Shown piece by piece: positions 46,637-58,553 of a DNA stretch of 64,000 nt (its first letter is position 1; every line of letters starts with the position of its first letter). This DNA comes from Begonia masoniana (lineage: Eukaryota; Streptophyta; Magnoliopsida; Cucurbitales; Begoniaceae). The stretch covers positions 73,427,497-73,491,496 of the forward strand of contig CM039502.1 of assembly GCA_022432975.1 (NCBI GenBank), written 5' to 3'. The notes beneath the pieces were generated by a model. That model made no database searches, was not told the DNA's origin, and saw nothing but the letters and a program-made list of their open reading frames with translations. A program made the position numbers and the translations under genes.

Positions 46637-48160
46637 CGTCAACATATCAGCTGGATTCTAACTCCCAGGAATCTTCTCAAGCGCTAGTACTCCATCTTCT
46701 AAGATGGATCTGATGAAGTGATAACGCATCTGTATATGCTTTGTCTTGCCATGATAAACCAGGTTCTTTGCCAAATAAATGGATGACACTTTGGCTATCA
46801 CAATGCAATACACTCTCATCGTAGTTTTGGCCTAACTCGCGTAAGAAAGGCTGCAACCACATCATCTCCTTCGCAGCTTTTGTCGCTACAATACTCAGCT
46901 TCACAACTAGAAAGAGCGACTACATCTTGAAGTCTCGAAACCCAATTGATTGCGGTGCCACTAAAGTGTAGACATAACCAGTCCTGCTCTTATTATAGTC
47001 AATATCACCACCGTTATCAGCATCAACGTATCCATCCAAGCCCAAGTCTGACTTTTGAAAACATAGAGCGAATCCCAAACTACCCTTCAAGTATCGCAAG
47101 ATCTACTTTACGGCTTCCCAATGTTTCCTTCCTGGATTGCTCATAAATCTGCTGACAACTCTCACTACATGTGCAATGTTTGGCCGTGTGTAAACCATTG
47201 CGTACATAAGACTACCAACAGCAGAGGCATATGGAACAGTATCCATGAAGTTCTTCTCTTCATCGGTCGAGAGTGATTGATCTTTGGATAGTTTGAAATG
47301 ACTAGTCAACAGTATAGTGACTGGCTTAGCATCGTGCATCTTGAACCTGCTAAGAACCTTCTTCACGTACTCTTTCTGTGAGAGTTTGAGAACCTCCTTA
47401 TCCCTGAAGATCCTCATCCCAATGATTTGTTTTGCTGCACCCAAATCCTTTATTGCAAACTCGTTAGCTAAATTCCACTTTAACCTGTCAATCTCATGCA
47501 AGCTTGCTCCAGCAATTAGCATATCATCAATGTAAAGGAGCAGAATAATGTAAGAATTATCAAACCTTTTGATGTAGCAGCAGTGATCGGCTTCACATCT
47601 CACAAAATTGTTACTCTTCATGAAGCTATCGAACTTTTTTGTACAATTGCCTTGGAGTCTGTTTCAAGCCATACAAGCTGTTCTAAAGCTTACACACAAG
47701 CTCCTCGTTGTCTTTCACCTCAAAATCTTGTGGTTGCCTCATGTAGATCTCTTCATCTAAATCATCGTGAAGAAAAGCAATTTTCACATCCATCTGCTGA
47801 AGATGAAGATCTTCTTTCACAACCAAACCCAAGATAATTCTAATTGTCGTCAACTTCACCACTGGTGAGAAAATCTCGAAGTAGTCAATACCTTTCTTTT
47901 ATTGGAAACCTTTGACAACCTACCTAGCCTTGTACCGCTTGCTCCCATCATGTTCTTCTTTAATCCGGTAAACCCACTCGTTGTGCAGTGCTTTCTTACC
48001 CTTCGATAATTCAACAAATTGCCAAGTTTGATTTGATTTCAAGAAGTCCATCTCATCTTTCATGGCTGCCTCCCACTTAATCGAATCATCAGACTGTGTT
48101 GTTCCTCATAACATTCTGGTTTGCCTGCGTCGGTCAGCAGGATGTAATTAAGAGATGGAG
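46637..48160 (-). pseudogene. Reverse transcriptase and RNase H of the Tork-like copia element
   Basis: On the minus strand, the reverse transcriptase begins near 48100 with WEAAMKDEMDFLKSNQTW. It passes LHNEWVYRIKEE, YFEIFSPVVKLTTIR, LHLQQMDVKIAFLH and NSLYGLKQTPRQ, and reaches the catalytic LLLYIDDMLIAG (about 47540), where YIDD replaces YVDD. It then gives ASAVGSLMYAMVYTRPNIAH and SRFMSNPGRKHWEAVK. RNase H follows with KAAKEMMWLQPFLRELG and LHCDSQSVIHL. Several stops (for example after YKAR and VCKL) and frameshifts abolish the frame. The order and motifs match Tork/Tnt1-type pol. The upstream end is cut by the solo LTR at 48161-50662. Confidence 0.9.
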
Positions 48161-50662
48161 TGTAACACCCAGCATTTTAGCCATGTAATTATTCCTTGAA
48201 CTATTAAATGGGATATACATATATTGGCCATTAATGAAGTGCGTATTTCATTGGAGTTTTGTGATACCCCAAGTGGATGTCTAGAGAAAACGGATCGGTG
48301 AATTTAACTAATAATTCAATTGGAAAACCAAACTAAAAATCAACCAAAACAGAACACCTTGGTTAAAAACCAATGGGAGGGCAAATTAGCTAAACCAATT
48401 AAGGTTGGTGGGAGGAAGTCAATGGTTGAGTGACACTTGGCAACTTGTTGAAGAAGCCATGTTCTTTTCTCTTCCCTCCTACGTGAAACCCTCATTTCTC
48501 ATCTGCTTCTTTCCACTGCTCTCTGTTTTCTCTCCTCTAAGCGACTGCAACCTTTCCAAAAGACTTTCATTCTTCTGTTTTCTCCAGTGAAGGTAATCAT
48601 CTGCTAAAGTTAACGAGTTTGGATAAGTTAAAATGTGAGTTTTGTGGAAGCTTAAGGTTACGATATTTTGAAAAAACTCATTGTTTTTGGATGAAAACAC
48701 GTTAGTCTGTTTTCTAAAGGTTTGAATGGAGTTTGCTGCATTTTCTACTAAGTTATTAGTTAGCATTTACAGCTTGTTGATTTCCCTTTTCATGCACGTC
48801 ATAGGTTCGTGCATCACCGAGGCAACACGTTCAAGACTCTCAACTCTACAACAAACAGGTAAGTTCATATCCGTAGGTTGGCCCTTAAGGCCCTACATCA
48901 CGGAGACACTAGGTATTTCTTATGTCGGGTGATTTTGGGTAGAGAAAGTTAGAGTTAAGTTCTGAGTTATCTGTGTCTCTCATTATGTTCTGTTGTATTA
49001 TTTATGTTGCCTGCCGTTTTATGTTTAAGCACTGTGAAAGTTTATGCATACACATTTTTCCCGAAAGCTCATGCAAAAATGTCTTCTGCACACGTTTTGA
49101 AGTTAAGAAAGATAAAATCTGACTGAAATATATTGGTTAAGTGCGGGACAGGGACTGGCCTACTGTTTCTATTCTGTTCTGTTTCTGTTCTGTAAATCTG
49201 TTATGTGTCTGTCGTGCACTTGTCAGTTCCCCTATAAGCCTCACTTATACCCCTCTGCCAGTGAAACGTAATGTACTGTACTGTCACCGTATTCTGAAAG
49301 TTCATGCATAGCATATGCATCACTGCATTTTTATATGTTCTTACTGAGTTTTAGACTCATAGGTGAACTCCCTAATGTAGGTACTGAACCCGTGCATGAG
49401 GAGTTTGTGCCTCAAGATGATGATTTGATGTAGTTGGCGGATTGAGCTCATGGGGTTTGGTTGTGGCAGCTAGACATATTCCTGACCAGAGAGAAAAAGG
49501 TTTTAAAGTTTTGTGTTATGTTTTAAAAACTTCTGTTACGGTGAATTCTAGAAATGCATGCCAAGTTCTATACTGTTTCTGAGATTTTAAAATGATGTAT
49601 GGCATCTGTACTGATGTTTAAAACCTCTGTATTTGACAGTTGAGTTTCTGTTCTGAAGTATTCTGAAATTGATTGGAATATTTTCTCTTTTAGGGTGTGC
49701 ATGGATTATCTCTGATTTTAGAGTCATCCATGCAATCTGCTTTCCTTAAATTTCTGTCGTGTTTTCCTGATTTCTCCAAAATCATATTTTGAATCGTTTT
49801 CTGAAATTTGAAGCTTTCATACTTTATGTCTTTACGACTTCTGTTTTTATGTAATCCTGTTAAAATTTGTCAACTTTGTCTTTAAACTCTACATCCACCG
49901 GTGAACTCATTTCTGTTTTATTCACATCCACCGCTGCCACTGTTCACTTCTGTCTTATTCACATCTACCGCTGCCACTGTTTACTTTTGTCTTATTCACA
50001 TCCACCGTTCTCCTTTATTTATTCACATCCACCGTTCTCTTTTGTTTATTCACATCCACCGCTGTCACTGTTCACTTCTGTCTTATTCACATCCACCGCT
50101 GCCACTGTTCACTTTTGTCTTATTCACATCCACCGCTAGTCTATATTGCTCGCCCAGTTTACTTACATTTTCTACCTACGTCTTCCGCCCCGTTTTATTT
50201 ACTCCTTCAGCCACAGATCACCTGATTCCGGTATTCACTATAGCCTTTCTTTCAATATGTCTTTCAGTTTATATTTCTCAATTATTTTCACTGCATGTAT
50301 TTTATCACGTCGTTCTCTGCATGCCCGTCGTCCACCCAGCCTTTTATTTAAACGTTCAAAGTGTTCTGTCTCCCTGTTTTCTTCAGTCTTTTATTTTTGT
50401 GGTTCAAAAATTAATATGTCTTCTGATTATGTTCCAAGTGTTCTGATTCCCTTCTATTGTTTATTCTGCAGTTCGGTTTTAACTGTTTTTCCTGTTTTGT
50501 TTTCGACTCCAGAGAACGCTCCCTCTCTCTCTCTCTGAAAAGTTTTAAGGGTTTGTTGTTTAAAGGTTCATTCTGTTTAAAGTTCAAAAAAAATATAGTC
50601 CTCGTTTTGAATGTCCTGGAGTGATGGCTCCTCGGACCCCGATCGGGTCAGGGTCTGTCACA
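48161..50662 (+). mobile_element. Solo LTR in copia pol (TSD TGGAG)
   Basis: It is flanked by TGGAG (48156-48160 and 50663-50667). It starts TGTAACACCCAGCATTTTAG and ends GGGTCTGTCACA, 2502 bp. It is plus-oriented and opposite to its host. It is related to the solo LTR at 3611-5627 through the common start and words such as CCCTATAAGCC and GGGACTGGCC. It has short internal arrays but no coding domain. Confidence 0.92.
49890..50145 (+). repeat. CACATCCACCG tandem array in the solo LTR
   Basis: Units of ~29-50 bp contain TTCACATCCACCGCTGCC and CACTTCTGTCTTATTC. The open frames of 90 and 181 residues across it are repeat translations. Confidence 0.85.
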
Positions 50663-50667
50663 TGGAG

Positions 50668-51126
50668 ATCATCTATAGACTGGTTTGCTGATTCTAGACG
50701 ATCTTCTCAGTTCTGCAATCAGTGTTTGCAGATTTACCTCTGGAGGCACATTCTCGTTAACCTCTTCTTCAACAACACCTCGATTTTCTTCAACAGTCGG
50801 AGTATTATCAGTTGAAAAATCTCTCAAGTTGACCACAGTAAACTCTTTCAATACAGAACTCCCACTGTCAGAAGTCTTACTAACAGCATCTTTGTAAAGG
50901 ACCTGTTCGTTGAAGATGACGTTCTTGCTGCGAATGATCTTCCGATTTTGATTATCTCAGAACCGATAACCAAACTCGGCGTCACCATAACTAATAAGAA
51001 AACACTTATTAGATTTCGGATCAAACTTGCTTCTATCAGAATCATCAATATGAACATATAATGAGCAACCAAACACCTTCATAAAAGAAAAGTTTACTTT
51101 TTTACCGCTTCAGGCTTCCTCTAGAA
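50668..51126 (-). pseudogene. Integrase tail and linker of the Tork-like copia element
   Basis: From 51126 the minus strand reads the post-catalytic integrase region: SFMKVFGCSLYVHI, then KFDPKSNKCFFISYG, FGYR, and RKIIRSKNVIFNEQ. An acidic linker follows and ends ELRRSSRISKPVYR, the usual junction before reverse transcriptase. A stop and a frameshift are present. Upstream, where the integrase catalytic core should be, the sequence changes abruptly to hAT terminal sequence at about 51126, so the element lacks everything 5' of this point. Confidence 0.85.
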
Positions 51127-51360
51127 TTTTACAATTCATTTTATTGTTGGATAGTCATATGTCGCTTGTATGTTAATTGTTGGATAGTTAGATTTAGTTT
51201 GTATGTTCATTGTTAGATAGTTTGATTTACTATTTGGTTTGTACATTTAAAGTATTGCACTAATTTTGGACGTTAGATTGAATATTTTTAATTGTTTTGA
51301 TTTTTTTTTTTTACATGAGAGCAACCGGAGACGAACTGGGACCCGACCAGCCTGGACTGC
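51127..51360. other. 3' subterminal part of the hAT element
   Basis: It contains three imperfect ~39-bp repeats built on ATTGTTGGATAGT (51140-51235), a T-rich run and the subterminal word GGGACCCGACCAG just inside the TIR. No coding sequence. Confidence 0.7.
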
Positions 51361-51379
51361 GCCCACCCCTAGCTGCCTC
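51361..51379 (-). repeat. Right terminal inverted repeat and TSD of the hAT element
   Basis: GCCCACCCCTA (51361-51371) is the exact reverse complement of the left TIR. It is followed by GCTGCCTC (51372-51379), identical to the left TSD. Confidence 0.85.
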
Positions 51380-53133
51380 ACTGTCCGATCTCGTTTGTGA
51401 TAGTGCAAACTCGCCGGACTCGTGAAGTCCAACTATTACAACTCTAAAACTCAGCCTCAAATCCCCTGACAAAGTTTTCAGCCTTTTCCAAACCATTCTC
51501 ATTGCAAAACAAAAGTAAAAAAAAAAAAAAAAAAAACCTTAGATTTTTACCTACGACCGACGCTTTTCTTTGACCACCGGGAAGTCGATTTCAACGCGGT
51601 CTTTCCTCAAAATTGTTCAAAAGGTAATCCTAAATAAATTATGATTTACACAATTTCTAACATAGGGGACAAAACTTGAATTTTCCTTATGTTTTCTTGT
51701 TCGTACTATGCGCATAAAACCTTCGGCCTTCATTGCGATTCTTGACTCTCCTTCCCTTCCGAATCACAAAACTAGATGTTCAGAAACCTTCATCAAAACA
51801 TAGAGGACTCTATAAGTCTGATCCTGAGGTGATTTGTCTCATTTCTTACTCTTCGAGCGCACGTCATGGCCACTTGGAGGCCACTCCCAAGCCTTAACCT
51901 TTCGATATTTTCATAATCTAAACATATATTTCATTTGAAATCATATCAAAACTAATTTAAAACTTTAATCACAACATACAAATATCAAATAAATATGCTT
52001 ATTCTATGTTACCCCAAAACCAAACATTTTGTCTAGTGAATGTTTATTGCTATGCAATAGATGTATGCATAAGTAAACCATTATGAATCATCATTCTATT
52101 TACCAAATTAAATAATTTTCATACTTTCAATAAATCATATAAACTTCATTTCCCATGTAATATAATCTCAAAGCCTCGTTAGATAATTATCTAATACAAT
52201 TATAAACTTTTTCACCAATTTTCAACTATTTAAAAATATGTCAATTTCATGTTTTTTTTATTCTTTTAAACCCAATCAAACTAACATTCCTTAAGATTGC
52301 CCACATACAATTCATGAATCTTATTTATAAACCATCAAATAATACAACTTCTTACACATATACTATGCACTACAAGCATAGTTTAATCAACACTTATATT
52401 AGAGATTCATATATTTTGATGTTTCTATTTCTTTACTTCCAAAACTTGATTTTATGGTTAAAAAAGCCCGCTTGAATAGAGGAACAATTTCATTGCAAAT
52501 GATTGAAGGTCAATTCTTCCTCATTCTCCTTCAATTTTACAATTTTACAATTTTTCTTCTGTTCTTCTTTCTCTAGACTTCTCTCTCTTCTCTTCAGCCA
52601 AGCACCTTCTTAGGTGGCATTCCCTCAGCTTTTCTCTCATTTAATAGCTGAGTAATGGTCTAGGAGATAGACTTAAAATAAAATTACCATTTTATCCTTG
52701 AAAATCCATGTGAATTAACTAATTTGTCTTTGTACATCTATTTTATTATCAAATTACCAACTTAATTATATCTTAACTTAAACTAATAAAATAGATTAAT
52801 CTTAAACATCACCAAAATTAGAATAATTAATCATGATAAGGTAATCTTAATTACCCACTCATTACACTTTAATCACATAATTAGCTATTAATCCTTAAAT
52901 GACACGTAGCATCATCTCATTTTTCATCTATTTTGATTACATGGTCACATACTTCAAAGTATTAGGGACATATTCCCTTTTAGAATTTTATCAGAATTCT
53001 CACTCTAAAATTAAATTTAAAATCATTTACTTAAACAATTCAGTTTTAATAAAATTCAACTCAAACAATTTTTGATTTGTATAACTTTTGCTATATAAAT
53101 CTAAATTCTCTCATTTTAAAGTCATTCTCTACA
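51380..53133 (-). other. Right-hand part of the outermost solo LTR
   Basis: It continues the LTR broken at 8373 by the hAT element. It has an A-run of about 22 near 51517-51538 and is AT-rich after 51900. It ends at CATTCTCTACA, followed by the TSD TTTAT. No coding domain. Short frames at 51247-51502 span the TIR and are not genes. Confidence 0.6.
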
Positions 53134-53192
53134 TTTATGTGCTTACTTTCACACTGGTAATTTTTAGGGTAATCCGATCACCATAATATTTG

Positions 53193-55462
53193 TGTAGGAT
53201 CGAAATTGCCTAAGAGAGGGTGGTGAATTAGCCTTTTTAGAACTTAATTTAATAAACTAATTAATTTCTCTCTTATGTTCAAACGATTTGAAAACAGCAA
53301 ATAATCAAACAATAAAAGTGAGAGAGTGAGAGAAATTGACACTACAGTTTTTAACGTGGTTCGGCTAAGCTTGCCTACGTCCACGCTTCAAGGCTCCCTC
53401 TTGAAGATTCTTAACCTTCTTCTCACAAGAAAACCAGATCGAACTTCCGGGCGTCGATCTACTGCCTTTACACCTTGATTGAACTTCACGGGCGTCAATC
53501 ACAGCCTTTACAGAATTGTGAGTTTGTAAAAAGATTTGCACAAGCTACACACTTTCAAAGATTAAATCTCAAGTTATCGATTCAAGAGGTGTAGAAGAAT
53601 AATACAGAGTATGAAAGTTACGCTCGTTAGGGCTCAGTAGAAGATTTGCAAAAGTTATTTCTTCGAGCTTTCTTCTCGGCTTTAATACTCTGTCTGCAAA
53701 CGACTCTTGGAATTGAATGCTCCTTATCAGAATAGGGAACTTTATTCCCGTTGGAGCAGCATCCGTACAAATACAGATAGTCGTTGCTTCCATTTATGTT
53801 CTTCGCCATTAATGCTCTGAAGTTGAAGTTCTGGACGAAGTCACTGTTGCTTCGCGGTTATTTTGAATTCTGGCGGAAGATCACCGGTTGAAGCAGCTTT
53901 AAAATATCGGATCGTCATCGGTAGATACAACATGATAAGTGTTGAACCGCCATCAGTATATGTTGCTTTAAGAAGCTGAACCGGTATCGGCAGATGTAAA
54001 GTTATAAGCGCTGAACCGCCATCGGTATATGCAACTTCAAAACGCCATCGGCAGAAGTGATTCTGAAATGCCATCGGCAGGAGTAGCTTCAAATGCCATC
54101 GGCAGGAGTAGCTTGAAAACGCCATCGGCAGAAGTGATTTGAATGCCATCGGCAGGAGTAGCTTGAAAACGCCATCGGCAGAAGTGATTCTGAAATGCCA
54201 TCGGCAGGAGTAGCTTCAAATGCCATCGGCAGGAGTAGCTTGAAAACGCCATCGGCAGAAGTGATTTTGAAATGCCATCGGCAGGAGTAGCTTGAAAACG
54301 CCATCGGCAGAAGTGATTTTGAAATGCCATCGGCAGGAGTAGCTTGAAAACGCCATCGGCAGAAGTGATTCTGAAATGCCATCGGCAGGAGTAGCTTGAA
54401 AACGCCATCGGCAGAAGTGATTCTGAAATGCCATCGGCAGGAGTAGCTTGAAAACGCCATCGGCAGAAGTGATTCTGAAATGCCATCGGCAGGAGTAGCT
54501 TGAAAACGCCATCGGCAGAAGTGATTCTGAAATGCCATCGGCAGGAGTAGCTTCAAATGCCATCGGCAGGAGTAGCTTGAAAACGCCATCGGCAGAAGTG
54601 ATTTTGAAATGCCATCGGCAGGAGTAGCTTGAAAACGCCATCGGCAGAAGTGATTTTGAAATGCCATCGGCAGGAGTAGCTTGAAAACGCCATCGGCAGA
54701 AGTGATTTTGAAATGCCATCGGCAGGAGTAGCTTGAAAACGCCATCGGCAGAAGTGATTTTGAAATGCCATCGGCAGGAGTAGCTTGAAAACGCCATCGG
54801 CAGAAGTGATTTTGAAATGCCATCGGCAGGAGTAGCTTGAAAACGCCATCGGCAGAAGTGATTCTGAAATGCCATCGGCAGGAGTAGCTTGAAAACGCCA
54901 TCGGCAGAAGTGATTCTGAAATGCCATCGGCAGGAGTAGCTTGAAAACGCCATCGGCAGAAGTGATTCTGAAATGCCATCGGCAGGAGTAGCTTGAAAAC
55001 GCCATCGGCAGAAGTGATTCTGAAATGCCATCGGCAGGAGTAGCTTGAAAACGCCATCGGCAGAAGTGATTCTGAAATGCCATCGGCAGGAGTAGCTTGA
55101 AAACGCCATCGGCAGAAGTGATTCTGAAATGCCATCGGCAGGAGTAGCCTTTGAACGAATTCGCCTTTTGTCGTTAGTGATCGGCAAGAGTAGCCCTTGA
55201 ATGACTCCGCCTTTGTCGTTTAGCAATCGGTGTAGTCTACTTTTAACAACTCATCGGCAGATCAGTTTCAGCCATGTTTTACTATTCAGCCCTGTAACTA
55301 ACCCGATTCATTAGACAATTAAAATACCCTTTTCAAGGGTATTTTCAAATAATTTCTATTTTATAATTCATTATCTCATTTAATACACATAATCAAAATT
55401 AATACTTAACAACAAATAATCATCAAAAACATATTTAGACTTAAACACTCTATAAGTCAACA
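53193..55462 (-). repeat. 3' LTR of the SIRE-type element
   Basis: On the minus strand it begins TGTTGACTTATAGAG, directly after the tract AAAAAGGGGGAGAT, and ends TTTCGATCCTACA. It carries the AACGTGGTTCGGC motif common in SIRE-type LTRs (53358-53370). Half of its 2270 bp is a minisatellite. Confidence 0.9.
53881..55157. repeat. 52-bp dimeric minisatellite in the SIRE-type LTR
   Basis: Regular units occupy 54039-55157: GAAATGCCATCGGCAGGAGT plus AGCTT, then GAAAACGCCATCGGCAGAAG plus TGATTYT. This makes about 21 dimers, with a few lone half-units near 54100, 54225 and 54550. Diverged units with ATCGGTAGAT or ATCGGTATAT precede them (53881-54038). On the minus strand the three frames stay open and repeat the peptide words LLPMAF, SADGVF and ATPADGIS. 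Because 52 is not a multiple of three each frame cycles through all of them. These ORFs of up to 348 residues are not treated as genes. Confidence 0.95.
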
Positions 55463-55835
55463 ATCTCCCCCTTTTTGATGATGACAAAATATAATTGATT
55501 AAACAATGTTCTCCCCCATAATTCTAGCTCCCCCATAGTAAGTGCATATAATCCAATTTCAAATTTCAAAGCACCGTTTACATGCATACTATCAGCATAT
55601 AAAATAATTTCATTCTCATATCCAACATCAATCAAATATTTTATCAGCATATAAAATAATTTCATTCTCATATCCAGCATCAATCAATATTTTTCTCCCC
55701 ATTGACATTATCAAAACAAGCAGAGAGATAGCAGAAGCAATGCATGAAACACAAGGCATAGAAACATCAGAGTACTCAATATTAGAATATCAATAAAGTT
55801 TGATACAAAAAAATATATCATCTATTTAAAGAAAT
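55463..55835 (-). other. 3' untranslated region and polypurine tract of the SIRE-type element
   Basis: The polypurine tract AAAAAGGGGGAGAT is at 55463-55476. A 52-bp direct duplication with ATCAGCATATAAAATAATTT starts at 55591 and again at 55643. Confidence 0.8.
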
Positions 55836-57890
55836 TTAAAAAATGCGTCCAAAAAGCTTGGGAACCCAAGAGGGCACTTCAAGGTTCGGATGGAAATAGG
55901 CATCCACAAGAGCTTGAAGTGAATCAATATTGCGAGGGAGGGGTGGTTGATAGACCACACCAATGCCATGCAGGAGCAGTATGAATGCCATGCAGGGAGC
56001 AGATGATGGAGAAGGCACTTGGTTCACCACCATGTCCAGACATGGAGGAGGCTCTACAGAGGGACCAGTAGGAGAGACATCCATGGGAATGGCTGGTTCT
56101 GGTGAAGGCTCGAGAACAAGAGGAGCAACAGGAGTAGAGAATGCCAGTTCAGCTTCCTGAAGGTCCAAAGGCATTAATCGAGCACCATCCACAAACGCAG
56201 GGCGCATGATCGGAGGGAGAAGGTCTTCAGAGCAAGCCTCTGGATAAGTAGGAGGGCTTGGAGATTCAGGGCGAAGAGCTTCAACTTGAAACCTGAGAGA
56301 CCTAAAATCTAGTGACAAAATCTCCCTATGCCGATCCAATTTCTTAGAGAGCTGATCTTGAACAACATCAAGGTCCTGGCTCAAGTCCGATTTAGTCTTG
56401 GTAAGCCACGCATCTACAGAACTGAGAGCTGTGCCTAGGCTCTCTATGCAGGACTTCAAACCAGAGTACTAGTCCTGAACAGAAGAGAGAGCAGTACCTA
56501 AGCTGGCTATGTTGGACTGCAAACCATTAAACTGATCCTCACTGATGGAAAATCTCCTCTGATAAGTAATAGGAGAGGGAGGAACAATGGTGGCTTGGAC
56601 TGGTGTGGAGGGTTAGACTGGAAGAGCAGGGTGGACTTGAGGGGAAAGGAGTGGTATAGCCTGTTGGACTGGAGAAACAGGTTGGACTGTTGGAGGCAGA
56701 TAAGGCACCATGAGTGTAGGTGGAGGAGAAGGTGGAGATTCTGGAAAGGATGAGGGCACAGATAATGGAGTGGAATGTGCCACTAATGTAGGAGGTGGAG
56801 GAGGAGGAGGAAGACTAGGAACAAAAGGTGTAAGGGAAAGGCGAGGAGGATGAGAACGAGACACCTGAGAGGTAGAAGGTGAGTTATCAAAGGCAGGAAT
56901 CTCAGATTCATCCATACCTTCTTGAACAGATTCCTCTTGCAGGATAAGTTTCCTCTTTCCAAGCCTTACAGAGGCGGCCTTAGAAGCCTTTATCTTAGAC
57001 ACATCCAAGACAAACTCCCCTTTTCTTGTTTTCTTTATTCCCATTTTCTTCAGGGTGGTTTGGGAATAATAACTGGAGGGTTGAAGACGGACAGGATCTT
57101 CATCCTCTGGAAATACAACATCAAGTTGTGAAAGTATCCTCATGAGAAGCAAGTTGTAAGGCAGAGAGGTGGCCCTAGATGACACAGCCTGAATCATCCG
57201 TCTGACAACAACAAATCTCAGGTTGAAAGGGGTCTTATGGTAAAGTGCAAATAGAACAAAGAGTTCCATTGCACTCACCTCATCATGGTGACCACCCTTA
57301 GGGACAATGTTGTACCCTATCATTTGATGCAATAACCTGGCCCTTATGGTCATGTGTTTGCCCTTTAAATGATCAGGGGTTTGGTTTGGGTCTAGAGCGA
57401 TAGTCTTGAGAAAACTAAGACCCTCAGAGGTACCAAAGAAAGGAGATTTAGATCCGGAATCATAAAGGTGAGGGCAGCTATCTAGATGGGAGCACTCCAA
57501 AAGAGCATTTATGGATTGGGGTGTGAGTTCTATGTGCTTTCCATACACACAACTCTTAATTGTATAGAAATCAGAGGAAAAACCCAAATTGCCATAAAAC
57601 ATTCGGATAGCTTCAGGGTAATAATAAGATTCTACATCAAACAGTCCTAATAACCCGAGATCTTTCAGGGGTTCAACAATATCCATTCCAGCAAAGTCTT
57701 CAAAGAAAATACCACGACAGGGAATCAGAGATTTGTGCTTAAAGTCGTCATGGTACCTTGCTTCAGAAGCTTGACTGGTGAAGAAGAAAGATGGCCACGC
57801 GTTTGTACGAGGAATCACACAAGGCGGACGAGCTGAAACTTTAGCCTTCTTCTTGGCTGGTTTAGGAAGAGCGTGAGACGATGAAGCCAT
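55836..57890 (-). pseudogene. Env-like additional ORF of the SIRE-type element, two in-frame stops
   Basis: The frame starts with MASSSHALPKPAKKKAKVSA, a basic N-terminus. A ~250-residue globular region follows, with landmarks IPCRGIFFEDFAGMD, PEAIRMFYGNL, HIELTPQSINALLE, TIRARLLHQMIGYNIVPKGG and LPYNLLLMRILSQLD. It resembles the plant 'putative transposon protein' family found in many retroelements. A lysine-rich segment leads to a proline-rich region (about residues 345-425). After a TAA at 56613-56615 the same frame continues with a coiled-coil-like region containing two copies of SLGTALSSV, crosses a TAG at 56469-56471, and ends with an acidic, proline-rich tail. It spans about 684 codons in total. 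Both stops fit C-to-T changes of glutamine codons. I see no signal peptide or transmembrane segment, so 'env-like' refers to position only, and function is unknown. Confidence 0.75.
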
Positions 57891-58221
57891 TTGAACGATT
57901 CGAAGAAGAAAACCTAGAGAGAAAAAGGATTGGATGCAGGAGCTTTCTGAAAGAGCGCGAAATATGAAGCGTCATTGAAAAAAAGCAGAGTTTAAATGGA
58001 GTAGGGCATCGCCCGACAGGATGTAGTCACACGTGTAAAACCGATTCGCCCGATGGGTCACACGTGTCGGCAGATTAAGAATACATCATTCGATGCCTAT
58101 CAGTAGATATGCATCTTCCGATGCCTATCGGCAGAAATGCATCTACCGATGCCTTCACAGCTAAAAACTGCACTATCACTCAAGATTCACCAACAGAGGA
58201 ATAACCTTAGTTTTTCTCAAC
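57891..58221 (-). promoter_or_regulatory. Leader region upstream of the env-like ORF
   Basis: About 330 bp separate the truncated reverse transcriptase from the ORF start. They contain CACGTG-type words (ACACGTGTGAC twice), CATCGG/CATCTTCCGATG words, a TTTAAAC-like element near 57990 and a pyrimidine-rich leader. A separate transcript start is possible but not shown. Confidence 0.35.
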
Positions 58222-58553
58222 CCGAATGAGACCTAGCCTTATTTCTTACAACAATCCCATTTTCATCCAATTTATTCTTATAAATCCATTTAGTTCCTAT
58301 AATGGGATGATCCTTAGGCCGTGGAACATGTTCTCATACCTTGCTCCTTTCAAATTGATTTAGCTCCTCTTGCATAGCTAAAATCTAATTTTCATCATTT
58401 TCGGCCTCTTCAAACTTCTTAGGCTCTACTTGAGAAATGAATGCCACATTGGCACAGAGGTTCCTTAGAGAGGATTTAGTCTTGACTCCTAAAGAAGGAT
58501 CACCTAAGACTTTATCTAAGGGATGATCTTTTACATATTTCCAATCCATAGGA
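58222..58553 (-). pseudogene. N-terminal fragment of SIRE-type reverse transcriptase
   Basis: The minus strand reads DWKYVKDHPLDKVLGDPS, then NVAFISQVEPKKFEEAENDE, ILAMQEELNQFERSKV and IGTKWIYKNKLDENG, to VRNKAR, where homology stops at about 58222. This is the start of the copia reverse transcriptase. The catalytic motifs and all of RNase H are absent. Two stops lie within the fragment. The linker upstream is split by the solo LTR, and the PTLPM and DWKYVK ends rejoin across the TAGGA TSD. Confidence 0.88.

Noticed and set aside
49867..50538. Overlapping frames of 90, 181 and 130 residues
   Set aside because: They cross a CACATCCACCG array and pyrimidine-rich LTR sequence of a solo LTR. Composition is low-complexity and no domain is seen.
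54037..55226. Minus-strand frames of 149-348 residues with a repeated CRWHF/LLPMAF pattern
   Set aside because: All three frames of the strand are open and encode the same cyclic words because the 52-bp repeat lacks stops. No start context or domain supports a protein.
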